Source of the DNA: an uncultured Lachnospiraceae bacterium
GTDB lineage: Bacteria > Bacillota > Clostridia > Lachnospirales > Lachnospiraceae
NCBI GenBank assembly: GCA_905233905.1
Contig: CAJOFN010000002.1
Coordinates: forward strand, 1 to 59,628
Length of the DNA: 59,628 bases
Direction of reading: 5' to 3'
Positions 27,055-35,859 of the stretch are shown piece after piece. Made by a program: the position numbers and the translations under genes. The notes below the pieces were generated by a model that saw only the letters and a program-made list of their open reading frames with translations, was not told where the DNA came from and searched no databases. The stretch's first letter is position 1, and every line of letters starts with the position of its first letter.

Positions 27055-27266
27055 ATTAGTTCCTCAATCTCACTTAAAAGCCCCTGAAGCTCATCTGCCT
27101 CTGATTCTGATATAATCTGCATTATATATCCGGCATGAACCAGGACTCTTTCGCCGATCTTCGGCTCCACAAATCCTAATGCCGCCCTGACCTTGTTCCC
27201 GCTGAAATTAACAACGGCGTCATTTCCTTCTATGCTTTCCACGATACCCGGAAGCGCTACACACAT
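27051..27266 (-). CDS. hypC: Hydrogenase assembly chaperone HypC
   Basis: The 71-residue HypC/HupF chaperone has the essential N-terminal MCVALPG (Cys2 binds the iron intermediate) and the core beta-barrel sequence ALGFVEPKIGERVLVHAGYIM. It carries the iron group between HypD and the hydrogenase large subunit. It begins 1 base after the hypF stop and overlaps hypD by 4 bases. With a single hydrogenase nearby, it probably serves EchE. Confidence 0.95.
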   Translation of the reverse strand: MCVALPGIVESIEGNDAVVNFSGNKVRAALGFVEPKIGERVLVHAGYIMQIISESEADELQGLLSEIEELI

Positions 27267-27267
27267 A

Positions 27268-29598
27268 TCAATCCTTCTCCTTTTCCATCAGATAGTACAT
27301 CTGCCCCAAAGCAATCCCGCCGTCAGTACAGGGCACAGCTTTATTAATATAAACTTTAAATTCTTCCTTTTCAAGCCTGTCAAACAGCATGTTCAGCAAA
27401 AGAGAGTTGCTCATCGTACCACCGGACAGGGCTATGTCAGGTTTTTTCGTCGTACATTCCGCAAAGATCCTCTTACACATCCCAGCTGTCATATCCGCTA
27501 TAGCCCTGTGGAATAAATATGCAAGCCCGGAAGCAGCCCTGCCCTCCCGTTTTTTATTAAATATCCATTCAAGAAGTTCTCCCGGATCAGCAATCAGACC
27601 ATCATGGTCATCAATAATATCAATAGCCGGAGCATCCCCGAAAGCGTCAGCCCTTCCGTTATAATCTTCGGCGGCAGCCTGCAGCATCATTGGTGCCCTG
27701 CCCTCGTATTCATTGTCATGGCAGATATCCAGTATTGATGCAGCGGTGTCAAAGAGCCGCCCCATGGACGAGGAATAGACTGTATTTATCTTTTTATCAA
27801 TGGCACGGCATCTCAGTTCAAAAGCTTCTTTATCCTTTTTATCAAGCTTGCTTTTAATAATTTGTCCGAAAAACTCATCCTTAACCTTCGTCTGCGAAAG
27901 CCATCCGTATGCCGAAATGTCACAGTCCTTTGCGGATATATCCGAAGCCATAATAGCCGCGTATCTGATATGTCCGGCACGTACAAAATCACGCCCGTTA
28001 CATAGCAGAAACTCTCCGCCCCAGATATTGCCGTCCCTGCCGTAACCGGTACCGTCGTATGCCACCCCAAGCACATTTTCCGTAAGGCCATGCTCCGCCA
28101 TCACTGATAATATGTGCGCATGGTGGTGCATAAGCGCCTTTGAGCCATCAGGCATATTCCTTGATGAAACATATGAGGGGTGTGCGTCCTTTGCAAACAG
28201 CTTCGGTTCTATATCAAGGAGCTTTTCCATATGGCCCAGAGCCCTGCCCCTTGCCTCAAACGCCCTTTCATCGGCCAGATCCCCGAAATGCCCGCTTAAG
28301 TATACAGCTTCGCCCCGGCCTATGGCAAATGAGGCTTTTAAATCTCCTCCGGCAGCAAACGCCTCCTGCGGCAGCCTTTTGCCCGGTACCAGTACAGGCT
28401 TTGGAACATATCCCCTTGCCCGCCGTATTATCTGTACTCCGCGGGGGGTAACCTGACAGATACTATCGTCGAGAGCGCTTACTATCCGTCTGTTGTTTGA
28501 CAGGACAATATCAATGACGCCGGAAGCCTTTGCAATACCCTCCATTGCCTCATCATCCGCTATGATAGGTTCTCCCCCCAGGTTAGCGCTTGTCATAACA
28601 AGGGCTCCTGTCCGCTCAAGAATCATGACAAGGGCAGAACTGCAGGGCAGCATTGCACCGATCCTGTTGCTGTCAGGGGCAATGTTTTCTGCGATCCCAA
28701 AAGCATCATGCTTTGCCCTTAATAAAACAATGGGTCTTTCCGGTGATGTCAGAAGCTCTCTTTCCTCTTTTGAAACCTCCGCTGCCTTCTCCACGGCGTC
28801 CACATCCAAAAACATTACCGCAAAGGCCTTATGCGCCCTTGCTTTAAACCTCCTCAGCCTTGCTGCGGCATCAAAAGAGGAGGCAAGATGCGCAAGGTGA
28901 TAGCCTCCCACATCCTTTATAGCTGCGATGCCTCCGGCTAAAAGCACCTCTATGGTTTTATCCAATGCCTCTTCGTTTCCGCTGTATCTCTTCCCCGATG
29001 CCGTGTCACAGGCATAAAGCTTTGGTCCGCAGTCATTACAGCATATGGTCTGGGCGTACCTTCTGACATCTCCCTCTCTTATATAATCCTCTTTACATTT
29101 CTCACAGAGTTCAAACTCTGTCATGGAGGTATTTTCCCGGTCGTAGGGAACCTTCTCCATTATCGTATATCTTGGCCCGCAGGAAACACAGGAGATAAAG
29201 GGATGCCTGAATCTTCTGTTTCCCTTATCAGACAGCTCCCTGCGGCATCCTTCACATAATCCGATATCCGCCGGCAGTATCCTTACATTCTCTGAATTCT
29301 CGCCGCTTTCCCTTATCTCAAATGAGATCGGCCTGTCATTTGAAATCCTGTCCTCCCCTGTAAGGCTTATGCTTCTGACCCATGATCCGGGCAGGATCGT
29401 ATTTCCCTGCTTTAGTGCAAAAAGACGGCGGACCAACTCATCCACCGCCTCTTCTTTTCCAAAAACCTTAAGCTTAACGCTTCCGCCGCTGTTTAAAACC
29501 CATCCTCCAAGGGACAGTACGCTGCAGGTCTCTGCCACAAAGGGCCGGAACCCCACGCCTTGAACAAGACCGCGTATATTGTAGAATCTTTCGATCAT
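27268..29598 (-). CDS. hypF: Carbamoyltransferase HypF
   Basis: HypF makes the carbamoyl group for the cyanide ligands from carbamoyl phosphate and ATP, and moves it to HypE. The 776-residue protein shows the expected order. An acylphosphatase domain has RGLVQGVGFRPF at about 9-20. Two zinc-finger pairs follow (CEGCRRELS, CVSCGPRY; CEKCKEDY, CCNDCGP). Then come a YrdC-like domain at about 205-385 and a Kae1-like domain with HHHAHILSVMAEHG and AYDGTGYG. It begins 17 bases after echF. Confidence 0.96.
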   Translation of the reverse strand: MIERFYNIRGLVQGVGFRPFVAETCSVLSLGGWVLNSGGSVKLKVFGKEEAVDELVRRLFALKQGNTILPGSWVRSISLTGEDRISNDRPISFEIRESGENSENVRILPADIGLCEGCRRELSDKGNRRFRHPFISCVSCGPRYTIMEKVPYDRENTSMTEFELCEKCKEDYIREGDVRRYAQTICCNDCGPKLYACDTASGKRYSGNEEALDKTIEVLLAGGIAAIKDVGGYHLAHLASSFDAAARLRRFKARAHKAFAVMFLDVDAVEKAAEVSKEERELLTSPERPIVLLRAKHDAFGIAENIAPDSNRIGAMLPCSSALVMILERTGALVMTSANLGGEPIIADDEAMEGIAKASGVIDIVLSNNRRIVSALDDSICQVTPRGVQIIRRARGYVPKPVLVPGKRLPQEAFAAGGDLKASFAIGRGEAVYLSGHFGDLADERAFEARGRALGHMEKLLDIEPKLFAKDAHPSYVSSRNMPDGSKALMHHHAHILSVMAEHGLTENVLGVAYDGTGYGRDGNIWGGEFLLCNGRDFVRAGHIRYAAIMASDISAKDCDISAYGWLSQTKVKDEFFGQIIKSKLDKKDKEAFELRCRAIDKKINTVYSSSMGRLFDTAASILDICHDNEYEGRAPMMLQAAAEDYNGRADAFGDAPAIDIIDDHDGLIADPGELLEWIFNKKREGRAASGLAYLFHRAIADMTAGMCKRIFAECTTKKPDIALSGGTMSNSLLLNMLFDRLEKEEFKVYINKAVPCTDGGIALGQMYYLMEKEKD

Positions 29599-29615
29599 AT
29601 ACAGCCCTTAGTTCT

Positions 29616-30062
29616 TTAGTTCTCTGCGGCTTTCTCCGCAGCCTTCGCGACAGCGGCAGCTTTGGCGGCAGCAGCCTTTGCGGCCGCTTCCTCCCTCTTC
29701 TTTCTCTCTGCCTCAAGTACCTCGGGAGATTTGGTATAGGTCACCTCACCCTTTGCTGCGTCAGGCGTCTGATAACCTTCGATCATATGAAGGCATTTCT
29801 TGGGGCATTTTTCAACACAATATCCACAGGCAATGCAGTCAAACCTGTTGATAGACCATGTACCGGCATTCCTGTCTACGGAAAGAGTACCGCAGGGACA
29901 GCAGCGGACACACATACCGCAGCCTATACATTCGTCTATTGTGATCTCAATATGTCCCCTTGCCCCGTCGGGATATTCTATGGGCGCCGCCGGATAAGAG
30001 GTTGTCACAGGCGGACGAAACAGATTTAAAATTGCCTCTGAAGCGTATTTTAATACAGCCAC
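29616..30062 (-). CDS. echF: Ech hydrogenase ferredoxin-like subunit EchF, Ala/Lys-rich tail
   Basis: The 148-residue protein has two [4Fe-4S] motifs, CIGCGMCVRCCP and CIACGYCVEKCP, as in NuoI-like subunits that pass electrons from ferredoxin towards the small subunit. The start is GTG at 30062 with AGGTAGG upstream. The last 35 or so residues form a low-complexity Ala/Lys/Glu helix (KKREEAAAKAAAAKAAAVAK), not expected in a compact EchF. It is the last ech gene and is followed by hypF. Confidence 0.9.
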   Translation of the reverse strand: MAVLKYASEAILNLFRPPVTTSYPAAPIEYPDGARGHIEITIDECIGCGMCVRCCPCGTLSVDRNAGTWSINRFDCIACGYCVEKCPKKCLHMIEGYQTPDAAKGEVTYTKSPEVLEAERKKREEAAAKAAAAKAAAVAKAAEKAAEN

Positions 30063-30069
30063 CGCGCAC

Positions 30070-31152
30070 CTACCTTTCCGTACAGCTTACGCATGGATCA
30101 ATAGTCAGAACAAGCAGTCCCACATCCGCAAGCTGGGTATTCTTAAGCATCTCACACAGTCCCGGCAGATTGGCAAAGGTAGGAGTCCTTACTCTCATGC
30201 GCACCAGATTGGGCTTGCCGTTTGCCTTGACATAGTATACAGCCTCTCCTCTGGGCTGCTCCACACGCATAAAACATTCACCGTCGGGATTACCCTTTAC
30301 TGCCACTGCCAACTCATTATCCTGGGGCATCTTTGAGATTGCCTGGCGGAGCAGGTCTATGGACTGGAAAACCTCCTGCATACGGCAGTAGCATCTCGCA
30401 AATGAGTCCCCGTCATTACTTGTTATTGGCTCAAAATCAAGATCACCATAGGCAGCGTAGCCAAGCTTTCTCATATCTGTGGATATGCCGCTTGCTCTTG
30501 CAAAAGGACCGGCGCATCCAAGGTCATGAGCCTGTTCCTTTGTAATAATGCCTACGCCCTTAAGCCTTGAAAGCACCGAATAATCCTCAAAAAATGTATC
30601 CCTGATGGCATAAAGCTCCTGCTCCACCTCATCCAGCGTGGAAAGGATGGTACGCTGCTGGTCTGCCGGTATATCTCTTATAACTCCACCAACCTTATTT
30701 ACGGAGAAGATAAGCCTTCCGCCGCTGGTCAGCTCCTGGAGATCAAGAACCTTTTCCCTTACTCTCCAGCACTGGTAGAAGAGATTCTCATAGCCGAAGC
30801 CGTCTGCAAGGAGTCCCAGCCACAGAAGATGTGAATGCATCCTCCCAAGCTCTGCCCATATGGTACGAAGATATTTGGCACGGTCGGGAACCTCAACCCC
30901 GAATATATGCTCTACTGCCTCACAGTAGCCCATTCCATGCTGAAAGGAGCATATACCGCAGATCCTCTCTGCCACATATGCCATCTGGTTGAAATCACGC
31001 TTTTCTACAAGCTTTTCCAGTCCCCTGTGAATGAAGCCCACGGAGGGTATTGCCTCCACAACCGTCTCATCCTCGATCACAAGATCAATATGTATGGGCT
31101 CGGGAAGCACCGGATGCTGCGGTCCAAAGGGTATAATACTGCGTTTCTTCAT
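30070..31152 (-). CDS. echE: Ech [NiFe] hydrogenase large subunit EchE
   Basis: This is the catalytic subunit of a group 4 (energy-converting) [NiFe] hydrogenase. The 360-residue protein has the N-terminal nickel ligands in ERICGICSFQHG (Cys at about 65 and 68) and the C-terminal pair in DPCVSC. The chain stops three residues later (TER), so there is no peptide to remove. Such short forms are known for Ech/Coo-type enzymes that mature without an endopeptidase. The start overlaps the echD stop (TAATG). It resembles complex I subunit NuoD. Confidence 0.95.
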   Translation of the reverse strand: MKKRSIIPFGPQHPVLPEPIHIDLVIEDETVVEAIPSVGFIHRGLEKLVEKRDFNQMAYVAERICGICSFQHGMGYCEAVEHIFGVEVPDRAKYLRTIWAELGRMHSHLLWLGLLADGFGYENLFYQCWRVREKVLDLQELTSGGRLIFSVNKVGGVIRDIPADQQRTILSTLDEVEQELYAIRDTFFEDYSVLSRLKGVGIITKEQAHDLGCAGPFARASGISTDMRKLGYAAYGDLDFEPITSNDGDSFARCYCRMQEVFQSIDLLRQAISKMPQDNELAVAVKGNPDGECFMRVEQPRGEAVYYVKANGKPNLVRMRVRTPTFANLPGLCEMLKNTQLADVGLLVLTIDPCVSCTER

Positions 31153-31517
31153 TACCCCTCCTCCTTAAAAGGTGTTTCTTTTTCTATTCTGTAAAGCTTG
31201 TTCTGATAATCAAGCCGTATCATCTCGATCTTTACGCCGAAAAGCTCCTTCATCTCATTTTCATAAAATACCGCTTGAGGCACAATATCCGTGATGGAAG
31301 GAATTACCGTCTCGGGATCAATAACTATGCGAAGGGTGACATACTCATAGGTAGTATCATCCGCAAATGAGTATGACAGCTCATACTTGCCCTCGTTATA
31401 CACGGCACAGGCCTGGGACAGCCTCATGCCGGCGTTTTTCTTCTCCATTACCTTTCCAAGCAGTCCTTCTGCCGGAATCTCTTCTATAACCTCCAAAGGG
31501 TGGATCACCTCTGCCAT
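31152..31517 (-). CDS. echD: Ech hydrogenase subunit EchD (NuoC-like)
   Basis: This small 121-residue protein resembles the complex I 30-kDa subunit. The core is YVTLRIVIDPETVIPSITDIVPQAVFYENEMKELFGV, where the ExEMxELFG pattern is the NuoC signature. It binds no cofactor and links the small and large subunits. It lies 8 bases after echC and overlaps echE by one base. Confidence 0.9.
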   Translation of the reverse strand: MAEVIHPLEVIEEIPAEGLLGKVMEKKNAGMRLSQACAVYNEGKYELSYSFADDTTYEYVTLRIVIDPETVIPSITDIVPQAVFYENEMKELFGVKIEMIRLDYQNKLYRIEKETPFKEEG

Positions 31518-31525
31518 TTACTACC

Positions 31526-31978
31526 TCACATTCCCTTTCCGCTCTGTACCAGAGCATCATGCTCGTCTGAACGCTTCTGGAACAACTCAACAGCCTGTAC
31601 TATACCGTCAATGATGGACTGTGGCCTTGCAGCGCAGCCCGGAACATATATATCCACCGGAACCACCTTGTCCGCACCGCCTAAAATATTATAGCAGTCC
31701 TTAAATATTCCTCCGGTACAGGCACACACACCTACCGCAACCACTACCTTGGGTCTTGGCATCTGATCATAAAGCTGTCTTACTACGCTTGCGTTCTGTG
31801 AATTTATTCCTCCCGTTACAAGCAGAATATCTGCCTGCATTGGGTCTCCCGTGTTCATTACCCCAAAGCGCTCCGCATCGTATACCGGCGTAAGGCACGC
31901 CAATACCTCAATATCACAGCCATTACAGCTTGACCCGTCATAATGCAGCAACCAGGGTGATCTTTTTACATTCGCCAT
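31526..31978 (-). CDS. echC: Ech [NiFe] hydrogenase small subunit EchC
   Basis: This NuoB-like small subunit carries the proximal [4Fe-4S] cluster. Ligands are visible in SSCNGCDIEVLAC, GVCACTGGIFKDC and YVPGCAARPQS. The track ORF begins at 32077 inside echB. The ATG at 31978 (MANVKRSPWLL), with AAGAGGT upstream, is the real start, giving 150 residues, normal for the family. It lies 11 bases after echB. Confidence 0.94.
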   Translation of the reverse strand: MANVKRSPWLLHYDGSSCNGCDIEVLACLTPVYDAERFGVMNTGDPMQADILLVTGGINSQNASVVRQLYDQMPRPKVVVAVGVCACTGGIFKDCYNILGGADKVVPVDIYVPGCAARPQSIIDGIVQAVELFQKRSDEHDALVQSGKGM

Positions 31979-31989
31979 TTTATTACCTC

Positions 31990-32856
31990 TTAAATATGAA
32001 TCAGCATCAAAGCCAGCAGATTCACGCCTGCCGACAGCAGCGTAACGATCCAGGTGATCTTTAACATACTCTCCCACTTCATTCTGGCGCTGGTATTATC
32101 TATAAGGATCTCAAGAAAATACACAGCCGCTATAAGGATCAGCGCCGCGATAACGGACAGGGGGCTGGAATTGACCACGTATAACCCCACAACACCCATG
32201 AGAAATACGTTCTCATACCATTCTGATATCTGGAACAGAGCCAGATTCTGGGCGCCCATCTCTGTGGTTATTCCCTTTACGATCTCTTGATGCATATGAT
32301 GGGAAGTGGACAGGTCAAAGGGGGATTTTCTCATCTTTATTGTGAGGATGAATACAAATGCTATAAAAAATCCCGGCATAAGGGCAAGGTCAAGCTTGTC
32401 TGAAATAGCGATCTCTTCAACATTAAAGGTACCCTCAACCAGATAAAACCCAACGCACGCCAGCAGCACTGCAGGCTCATAGGTCATCATCTGGATAAGC
32501 TCCCTGTTGGAGCCTATGGTGGCATAGGGAGATGATGTAACAACGGATGCAAAATACAAAAATGTAGCCGCTGTTGACATTACAAAAAAGCACATGAGAA
32601 TATCAGTACCCCCGTAAAACATCGCTCCCGTAAGGACCATCATTATAAGATAGGTCAGCAGGAAGAAGGTCTGGGAGGTGGACACTGTAATAGCCTGCTT
32701 TTTTAAAAGCTTTATCACATCATAAAACGGCTGAAGCAGAGGCGGTCCCACTCGCCTTTGCATCCTGGCGGAGATCTTGCGGTCTATGCCCTGAAGCAGC
32801 CCTCCCACAATGGGAGCCAAAACAATATATGCCGCTACTCGCATCATCATATTCAT
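31990..32856 (-). CDS. echB: Ech hydrogenase membrane subunit EchB (NuoH-like)
   Basis: The 288-residue protein has about eight membrane helices. It starts with a helix followed by GIDRKISARMQRRVGPPLLQPFYDVIKLL, the conserved cytoplasmic loop of the NuoH/HycD/EchB family. A second conserved part is MRKSPFDLSTSHHMHQEIVKG. This subunit connects the hydrogenase arm to the ion pump. Its ATG overlaps the echA stop (ATGA). Confidence 0.94.
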   Translation of the reverse strand: MNMMMRVAAYIVLAPIVGGLLQGIDRKISARMQRRVGPPLLQPFYDVIKLLKKQAITVSTSQTFFLLTYLIMMVLTGAMFYGGTDILMCFFVMSTAATFLYFASVVTSSPYATIGSNRELIQMMTYEPAVLLACVGFYLVEGTFNVEEIAISDKLDLALMPGFFIAFVFILTIKMRKSPFDLSTSHHMHQEIVKGITTEMGAQNLALFQISEWYENVFLMGVVGLYVVNSSPLSVIAALILIAAVYFLEILIDNTSARMKWESMLKITWIVTLLSAGVNLLALMLIHI

Positions 32857-34781
32857 GCCACAACACCTCCTATTATCATGATCATCATGACGATAAGGAT
32901 CGTCATTGCGAACAACTGGCCGGGCACCATGAGCTTACGCTGTCCGATGCGTCCCGGGAAATAGTAATTTGAAAGCCATAATCTCTTAGGATCTCCAAAG
33001 GAGTCGATAAAGAAGCGGTTATCACCCTCGTTGATACCGTTCATGTAAGAGAGCTTGCGGTTGGTGCGGTAATTTTTCACGTAATTATAGGATATAACCG
33101 GCACCGCAAGCACTATAATGATGATAAGCACCAGTACATAAAGCACAGACTGAGGCAATACATCGTGAGCAGCCCCGAACATCTCTGTCAGCAGAGGATT
33201 AACATAAACCCTTGATAAAAGAGGGAAAAGCAGACATAAGAGTATCATCAATGCCGCATGAATACTGAGGGAGATCATCTCATTGCGCTTGGTAATATCC
33301 TCGAATTTCTTTTCCCTTATGTGGCTCTGGCTTATGAGCTTGCCCATCCATTTGGTCCAGTAAAGGGATGTTGTAGCGGAACCAAAGGCGATGAAGAACA
33401 CCATCATAACATTTCCGCTGTCCACTGACGCCTTGAACGCAGACCATTTTGCTATCAACATTCCAAAGGGTGCCAGAAACATTCCGGCTATTCCTATGAA
33501 CATAAATATGGCAAGCTTGGGAAGTATGTACAAAAGACCGTGCATATCCTCTATATCCCTGGAATGAAGGGAATTCTCCGTAGCACCCACATCCTGGAAA
33601 AGCAGAGACTTTGAGATCGCATGGAAGATCATAAGGAATACTCCTGCCCATATGGTCTCCATCCGTCCCATTCCGGCGCACGCCACCATAAGACCAAGGT
33701 TGGATATGGTAGAAAATGCCAGCACCTTCTTGCCGTCGGACTGCGCAATAGCCATTATGGAAGTTATAATAAATGTAAAGCCGCCTATCAGGGATATCAT
33801 CATACCTGTAAGGGTGCCCTGCATTGCGGGGGCGAGCCTGAACAGGATATAGATACCAGCCTTTACCATTGTTGCTGAATGTAAAAGCGCGGAAGAAGGC
33901 GTAGGCGCAACCATTGCGCCGATAAGCCATGTTGAGAAAGGAAGCTGGGCGGACTTGGTAAGAGCCGCAACAGCTATAAGCACAACAGGAATGACCGCAA
34001 CAGCCCTTCCCGCCACACCGACTGCTATCAGCTCATGCAGCGATACCGAACCTGTATGGGTCACAAACTGCCAGATCCCTATGGCAAGACATAGCCCGCC
34101 AAAGAGGTTCATCCACAGAGCCCTGAAGGAATTGTTTATAGCCTCCGGCTCCCTTGTATAGCCTATGAGCAGGAAAGAGCATATACTGGTACACTCCCAG
34201 AAGAAATCGATCCAAAGCAGGCTTTCGGAAAGCACAAAGCCAAACATGGCACCCAGGAAGAAAAACAGCAGCATGAAGAAATATCTCCTCCGGTCAGGTA
34301 CATCCGACCTGTGCTGATGATAGCCGTCCATATAGCCTGCGCCGTATACAATTATAAGTCCGCCGATAATGCCCACAATAAGGCACATAAGGATTGACAG
34401 ATGATCCAGATATATCTTTCCGCCACCCTCAGCCTTTGGAACATAAAGCTCTATCCAGAGTATCATGCAGGTGGGGATGATCGAAAGCAGGCTGATCCAG
34501 TATTTGCGGTATTTAAAGCACAAAAATACCACTAACACCATAAGCCCCAGCTCCGCTGCAAGCATCACACGATCCACAAAAGCCGTCTCAAAATACATGG
34601 TCACCGGCCTTGCGCCCATGGCAAGCCACGCGAAAAGCAAAATGAAATCAGCCAGGATTATCAGGGACGAGCTTACATAAGCAATGACCTTTCTGACTTC
34701 CATATTCTGTATGCAAAACAGCGTAGCGCCCACACAAAATGGAAACAGTATTAAAAACGGTATCAAAGGCAAACCAGTCAT
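32853..34781 (-). CDS. echA: Ech hydrogenase ion-pump subunit EchA (NuoL-like)
   Basis: The 642-residue protein has about 16 predicted membrane helices and the antiporter-like core shared with NuoL/MrpA, including WECTSICSFLLIGY, AALTKSAQLPFSTWLIGAMVAPTPSSALLHSATMVKAGIYI and conserved Lys/His residues in helices. It should move protons (or Na+) as ferredoxin is oxidised and H2 formed. It is the first gene of the ech-hyp transcript and is transcribed away from hypA from a promoter at 34817-34845. Confidence 0.94.
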   Translation of the reverse strand: MTGLPLIPFLILFPFCVGATLFCIQNMEVRKVIAYVSSSLIILADFILLFAWLAMGARPVTMYFETAFVDRVMLAAELGLMVLVVFLCFKYRKYWISLLSIIPTCMILWIELYVPKAEGGGKIYLDHLSILMCLIVGIIGGLIIVYGAGYMDGYHQHRSDVPDRRRYFFMLLFFFLGAMFGFVLSESLLWIDFFWECTSICSFLLIGYTREPEAINNSFRALWMNLFGGLCLAIGIWQFVTHTGSVSLHELIAVGVAGRAVAVIPVVLIAVAALTKSAQLPFSTWLIGAMVAPTPSSALLHSATMVKAGIYILFRLAPAMQGTLTGMMISLIGGFTFIITSIMAIAQSDGKKVLAFSTISNLGLMVACAGMGRMETIWAGVFLMIFHAISKSLLFQDVGATENSLHSRDIEDMHGLLYILPKLAIFMFIGIAGMFLAPFGMLIAKWSAFKASVDSGNVMMVFFIAFGSATTSLYWTKWMGKLISQSHIREKKFEDITKRNEMISLSIHAALMILLCLLFPLLSRVYVNPLLTEMFGAAHDVLPQSVLYVLVLIIIIVLAVPVISYNYVKNYRTNRKLSYMNGINEGDNRFFIDSFGDPKRLWLSNYYFPGRIGQRKLMVPGQLFAMTILIVMMIMIIGGVVA

Positions 34782-34816
34782 TCAGTTCCTCCTTACTTGA
34801 AAAACATCCAAAGTCC

Positions 34817-34845
34817 ATTATCTGCCTGTTTACGAAAAAAAGCAA
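34817..34845 (-). promoter_or_regulatory. Promoter of the ech-hyp operon
   Basis: On the minus strand TTGCTT (34840-34845) lies 17 bases before GATAAT (34817-34822). An AAGGAGGA ribosome binding site lies just before the echA start. The site is in the 115-base echA-hypA spacer, with the hypA promoter on the opposite strand. Confidence 0.6.
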
Positions 34846-34868
34846 TAGTAATATGTAGAAATATTTTA

Positions 34869-34874
34869 TATAAT
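34869..34874 (+). promoter_or_regulatory. -10 element for hypA
   Basis: A perfect TATAAT lies 22 bases before the hypA ATG, with AAGGAG (34882-34887) between them. The -35 region (TAGTAA) is poor, so an activator may be needed. It is divergent from the ech promoter. Confidence 0.5.
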
Positions 34875-34896
34875 CAATAAGAAGGAGACATTACCC

Positions 34897-35250
34897 ATGC
34901 ACGAACTAAGCTATATGATCAAGCTTGCGGATATTGCAATGACTTCTCTTCCGGATGATGAGAATATCCGCCCCGTAAAGCTCGTGGTTGAAGTCGGAGA
35001 GCTTACAGGAGTGCTTCCCGAATATCTGCGCAAATACTACCCTGCTGTCATAAGGGATACCCCCTTAAAGGGCAGTACCCTCGAAGTGATATCAATACCC
35101 TCCGAGGCGGAATGTCAAAGCTGCGGCACGGTATACCACCCCGACAAGGCCTTTGATTACCTGTGCCCTAACTGCAAAAAAAGCTCCTGCCGCTTCATTC
35201 ACGGCAGGGAGCTTAATGTCAGAGAGCTTGTCATTGATCGTGATTCTTAA
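34897..35250 (+). CDS. hypA: Hydrogenase nickel chaperone HypA
   Basis: HypA binds nickel through its N-terminal Met-His and hands it over with HypB. The 117-residue protein begins MHELSYM. It has VVEVGELTGVLPEYL and a zinc site of two Cys pairs, CQSCG (about 73-77) and CPNCK (about 91-95). It is the only protein gene on the plus strand and is divergent from the ech-hyp operon, away from the other hyp genes. Its last 20 bases overlap the end of the convergent cytidylate-kinase-like gene. Confidence 0.95.
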   Translation: MHELSYMIKLADIAMTSLPDDENIRPVKLVVEVGELTGVLPEYLRKYYPAVIRDTPLKGSTLEVISIPSEAECQSCGTVYHPDKAFDYLCPNCKKSSCRFIHGRELNVRELVIDRDS

Positions 35251-35857
35251 GATAGGCATCCACTACATTTATAAGCTTATCATAGCTCATGGCTGCGGTA
35301 TCCAGACACAGATCATAGTTGTGGGCATCAAACCAGTCATGCCCTGTAAAGAATTTATAATAATTGGCGCGGTACTTGTCGATCTTAGCAATGCGTTCCT
35401 TTGCTTCCTTTTCTCCCACACCCTGCTGGTTTACAACCCTCTTTATGCAGTTTTCCTCGGAGGCGTAGAAGAAAAGCCTTACCGCGTTACCGGAATCCTT
35501 TAGGATGTAATCAGCGCATCTTCCTATTATGATACAGGATTCCGTTTCAGCAAGCTGCCTTATCACCTTTGCCTGATAACGGAAAAGATTTTCCCCTGAT
35601 GTAAAATTATCACTGTCCGGTGGGAACACCTCTCCCTTGTAGGCATCCCTGGCTATCCTAAACAGCGGCATGCGCTTCATGCTCTCATCCATCTCTCCGA
35701 AGAGAGCCTCGTTGATACCGCTCTCGTCGGATGCCATCCGAAGCAGCTCCCTGTCATAACAGTGTATGCCGTAAACCTCGGCAAGCTTCTTTCCTAAGGT
35801 TCTTCCCCCGCTGCCATAGCTTCTTGCTATGGTGATCACAATATTTTTCCTGTCCAT
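35231..35857 (-). CDS. Cytidylate kinase-like protein
   Basis: This 208-residue P-loop protein starts ITIARSYGSGGRTLGKKLAE and resembles the cytidylate kinase-like family common in Clostridia. Conserved parts include CYDRELLRMASDESG, SCIIIGRCADYIL and RANYYKFFTGHDWFD. Members bind nucleotides, but their substrate is mostly untested, and a true Cmk is usually longer with a CMP-binding insert. It begins 2 bases after livF, so it is on the liv transcript. It converges on hypA and overlaps it by 20 bases. Confidence 0.85.
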   Translation of the reverse strand: MDRKNIVITIARSYGSGGRTLGKKLAEVYGIHCYDRELLRMASDESGINEALFGEMDESMKRMPLFRIARDAYKGEVFPPDSDNFTSGENLFRYQAKVIRQLAETESCIIIGRCADYILKDSGNAVRLFFYASEENCIKRVVNQQGVGEKEAKERIAKIDKYRANYYKFFTGHDWFDAHNYDLCLDTAAMSYDKLINVVDAYLKNHDQ

Positions 35858-35859
35858 GC

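Noticed and set aside
33280-33930. A 216-residue ORF on the same strand as echA
   Set aside because: It lies wholly inside echA in another frame and has irregular, Cys/His/Tyr-rich composition. It is a shadow.
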